Below, piece after piece: positions 61,443 to 64,000 of a DNA stretch of 64,000 nt. Positions within the stretch are counted from its first letter, which is position 1. Every line of letters starts with the position of its first letter. Below the pieces are notes generated by a model that was given only the letters and a program-made list of their open reading frames with translations, was not told the origin of the DNA and did not search any database. Location: NCBI GenBank assembly GCA_028023455.1, contig JAQFVV010012441.1:1549911-1613910 (forward strand), written 5' to 3'. A program made the translations under genes and the position numbers. Source of the stretch: Epiperipatus broadwayi. Lineage: Eukaryota > Onychophora > Udeonychophora > Euonychophora > Peripatidae.

Positions 61443-61512
61443 ATGATAATCTGGACCAACTGATGATTGCTGGTTTAGCATGAAATACGTATATTGGTGA
61501 TTATTTATCTTT
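61443..61512 (+). ncRNA. Hammerhead ribozyme of HRZ-A, first of the dimer
   Basis: Core CTGATGA is at 61460-61466 and GAAA at 61482-61485. Stem III is the palindrome ATACGTAT. Stem I pairs ACCAA with TTGGT, then, after a TGG bulge, GATAATC with GATTATT. Stem II is TGCTG-GTT-TAGCA with a U/U closing mismatch. The predicted cut is after 61493. Confidence 0.75.
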
Positions 61513-61917
61513 TCAACATATATGTGTTCAAGTGTATCAGTGTTATGAGATAGAGTGGAGAGTGGTGGGTCATGTAAAAGTCTGTTCTCATATACCCTAT
61601 ATATTACATATATAGACACAGGTATATAATAAGCCTATGTTTCAGTTATTTACATAGTAGAGATGTCTGCCCATCCCTTGTATATGTATTAAATGGATTA
61701 TGTCCTGTACATGAGGGGTCAGATTGACCTTAGGTCAACATGGGTGTGAGAAGAATCTTGGCCTCAGGATGACCTTTGAGCATTCCATTATCAGATTTTC
61801 AATTGGATGGACAGTTGAAAAGTTGGAGTGTGGAGAAGATTGAAGCCTGTCTATTAAAGTATAAGGATTGGCTATCTTAATATATATCTGAGAACTTATA
61901 GCATATATGTATAGAGA

Positions 61918-61985
61918 TGGTAATCTGGACCAACTGATGATTGCTGGTTTAGCATGACATACATATATTGGTGATTATTTATCTT
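61918..61985 (+). ncRNA. Hammerhead of HRZ-A, second of the dimer (mutated)
   Basis: Core CTGATGA is at 61934-61940, but GAAA has become GACA, changing a conserved A. The predicted cut, after 61967, is 474 bases from the first. It is probably inactive in this copy. Confidence 0.65.
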
Positions 61986-62091
61986 TTCAACATATATGTG
62001 TTCAAGTTTATCAGTGTATGAGATAGAGTGGAGAGTGGGGGGTAGAGGGAAAGTCTGTGCTCATATACCCTATATATTATATCAAAATTAG

Positions 62092-63605
62092 TTAAGATAT
62101 TCATCTATTTTTATACAATAATTATTTAAAAAATTTTGTTATTTATTATCTTATAATTGATTAAGAATTACATTATCTTTTATAATTTCTGAAGAGTTTT
62201 ATTATCTTTACTTCATTATTTTTTTGTCTGAAGCAAAAGAATTGTTGTTTTATAATACTTAGTAAACTTAAATTTTGAAAACATATTTTTAGCTAGAGAA
62301 TAATTGTATATTTTAGTCTCAGCTATATGGTTGCCTTTTGTAATAGTTCACATCATACAATTGACCACATAAATGTGAATCAGCATTTTCTTTTGTGTTA
62401 TAAATTATGAAAAAAGAAGGGAAAAGACAAGAGTTTAGTGAATTGTTTTTTTTACTTCTTATTAAGATGGAGAAGTAAACTCTTGGATACGAAAAACTGA
62501 ATTGTAAAACCAATAATTACTGTCAGAAAGTAAAATTAGATATAAAATCTTGTTTGGTTGCATTAACTGAGGAATAATATTAACCCAAAGGAATAAAAAA
62601 AATGGTGATATCTTGTTCTGTTAATCAATCAACATAAAGTAACATGGATGAAACATTAGGCATTGAATCGATAAAAATAAATCAAATGAAGTAGAAAACT
62701 TTTAAAAGCACTAACTCTGCTCATCATCATGTAATGCTATTCCTATCTATAAGTTTCCCAGAAGAAGACATTATTATGCTCATAAGAAAAGTATTTGAAG
62801 TCCTTGACTAATCATCTGGTGAAAAGAAGAGTTAATCAGGAAGTATTATGGTATACACAAAAGCCCTGGACATTATGACCTCTGTGGGTCATAGAAAAAG
62901 TAAAAAGAAAAAAAAAGCTATTTAGTGTGATAAACTTACCAATTTTATTAAATTTAATCCCAGGAAATAAGATTTACTTTATATATAAACAGCTGGGTCT
63001 CATTTTATGTGGTAGATAGGTTTCACAGAAAACCTGCATTAAAAAAATCGCACAAAAATAGACTTAACTTACTTTGAAAAATGAAGGATAAGGTCCATAA
63101 TTTTCAGAAATTGCATAAAAGCAAAGCAACAAGGCAAAATTACTTTAAAATTTGCATAAAAAAAAATAAGGAAATAAAGTATGACTAATAAAAAGTTTCA
63201 AATATTTAAAAAAAATTGATACAAGACCAACTTTTTTTATTAATTATAATATTTAATTTTATTCAAAACAATATGTTTTATGTGTAATTTATTTTACATT
63301 TTTTCATACATATTTTAATCATTATCACTATTTGACAATATGCAGTTTGTTTGTGAACTAGTAAAAAATCAGATTCATCACAAAAGAAAGTACAACTAGT
63401 GCCATCTTCAGTCTTGTGCTGTGTTAATGATTTTCTATCAACAATGTAAATGGTCATTAACCTTTGAGATGATGATTTTACTAATTGTTTATGAAGCTCA
63501 TGATATCCAGACTGCTATGTCTAGCTTCTAGAGAATGCACTTCCACTAGTGCAACTCTCTATATATAGCATGCTTCTATGAGTGTGATAATAATGACTAA
63601 TGGTT
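62092..63605. other. A+T-rich stretch with no recognised gene
   Basis: Only short frames and low-complexity runs are present. Confidence 0.45.
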
Positions 63606-63611
63606 AAATTT

Positions 63612-63910
63612 TCTTTTATACATGTATATACATGGAAAAACTTTTGGACAGAAAAAGATGGCAAGTAAAAATATTGAAAAACTTTTAAAGATACATTCTT
63701 TTTAAGTAGAAATTAAAAGTTCTTAAACATTTTTACTTGTAACTTTTTTCTGTCTAAAAGTTTCTCCATGTACATATGTCTATAAAAGAAAATATAAACA
63801 CATTTTAAAGATACATTATTTTTAAGTAGAAAATAAAAGTTATTATAACTTTTTTTTTGTCTAAACATTTCTTCATGTATATATGTGTATAAAAGAAAAT
63901 ATAAACATAC
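63612..63910. repeat. Inverted plus tandem repeat
   Basis: GTATATACATGGAAAAACTT and TTTTGGACAGAAAAA at 63624-63659 return as the reverse complement at about 63745-63775. The following block (TTTAAAGATACATT, TTTTTAAGTAGAAA, TATAAAAGAAAATATAAACA) occurs twice in tandem at about 63685-63800 and 63805-63905. Confidence 0.65.
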
Positions 63911-64000
63911 ACATACATAACACAGATATACAACTGCTATTTAGCTCTCATTGGAATTTAAGAGCTTGTTCCTTGCAGCAAATTCAGCATTTTCTGATGT

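Larger units (their letters stand above)
61430..62091 (+). mobile_element. HRZ-A dimeric insertion flanked by an 11-bp target duplication
   Basis: ATCAAAATTAG at 61430-61440 recurs at 62081-62091. The 640-bp insert starts AGATGATAATCTGGACC, the 5' side of ribozyme stem I. It runs through one complete unit of 474 bp, a second ribozyme and a second tRNA-like segment, and ends CCCTATATATTAT. It is the cleanest complete unit of the second subfamily. Confidence 0.88.

Noticed and set aside
62862-62895. Small hairpin at ATGACCTCTGTGGGTCAT as a terminator or RNA
   Set aside because: A short isolated hairpin with no neighbouring gene or conserved motif is expected by chance in 64 kb.

Overview
The window is eukaryotic and very A+T-rich (well over two thirds A+T by eye). 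It is gene-poor, with long introns, simple repeats and many degraded transposable elements. Penelope-like, CR1-like and RTE-like retroelements, a Ty3-type LTR remnant, tRNA-derived SINEs and foldback elements all point to an invertebrate animal. A mollusc such as a cephalopod is one possibility, but I could not settle the lineage from sequence alone. No bacterial features (operons, CRISPR arrays, IS elements) are present.

Only one host gene is convincing. A short signal-peptide exon (34116-34179, + strand) ends in a strong splice donor in phase 1. About 16 kb downstream a large exon (50182-51554) starts at a strong acceptor and continues in frame. Together they encode a secreted Ser/Thr/Pro-rich, mucin-like protein of about 478 residues built on near-identical 33-residue repeats. 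Its original C-terminus seems to have been lost to a frameshift. The intron between the exons is full of transposon debris.

The most interesting content is a dispersed repeat, called HRZ-A here, found in about ten places (1.5, 3.8, 13.4, 14.8-15.2, 18.8, 20.5, 26.1, 28.6, 29.6, 32.4 and 61.4 kb). Each unit of about 466-474 bp carries a type-I hammerhead ribozyme (CTGATGA, stem II, GAAA, short palindromic stem III) and a tRNA-like box A/box B segment. Several copies are head-to-tail dimers. Three insertions have readable target-site duplications, and one of them begins at the predicted ribozyme cleavage site. This is the architecture of a retrozyme: a non-coding retroelement mobilised through self-cleaving, possibly circular RNA. 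A second, unrelated family, HRZ-B (14.0-14.6, 27.1, 38.7 and 45.1 kb), carries another hammerhead-like fold; the best copy is at 27262-27321.

Layout: 0-7 kb, mostly featureless with SINE and HRZ-A debris. 7-12 kb, three broken Penelope-like elements, two of them head to head, with tRNA-Lys-like SINEs at their ends. 13-30 kb, HRZ-A and HRZ-B insertions, an RTE-like reverse transcriptase relic and large foldback elements. 31-33 kb, an LTR-element 3' end and an HRZ-A dimer. 34-51.7 kb, the mucin-like gene, with CR1-like, RTE-like and HRZ-B debris in its intron. 52-64 kb, mostly unassigned A+T-rich DNA with a SINE, one arm of a 1.3-kb inverted repeat pair, and a well-preserved HRZ-A dimer.
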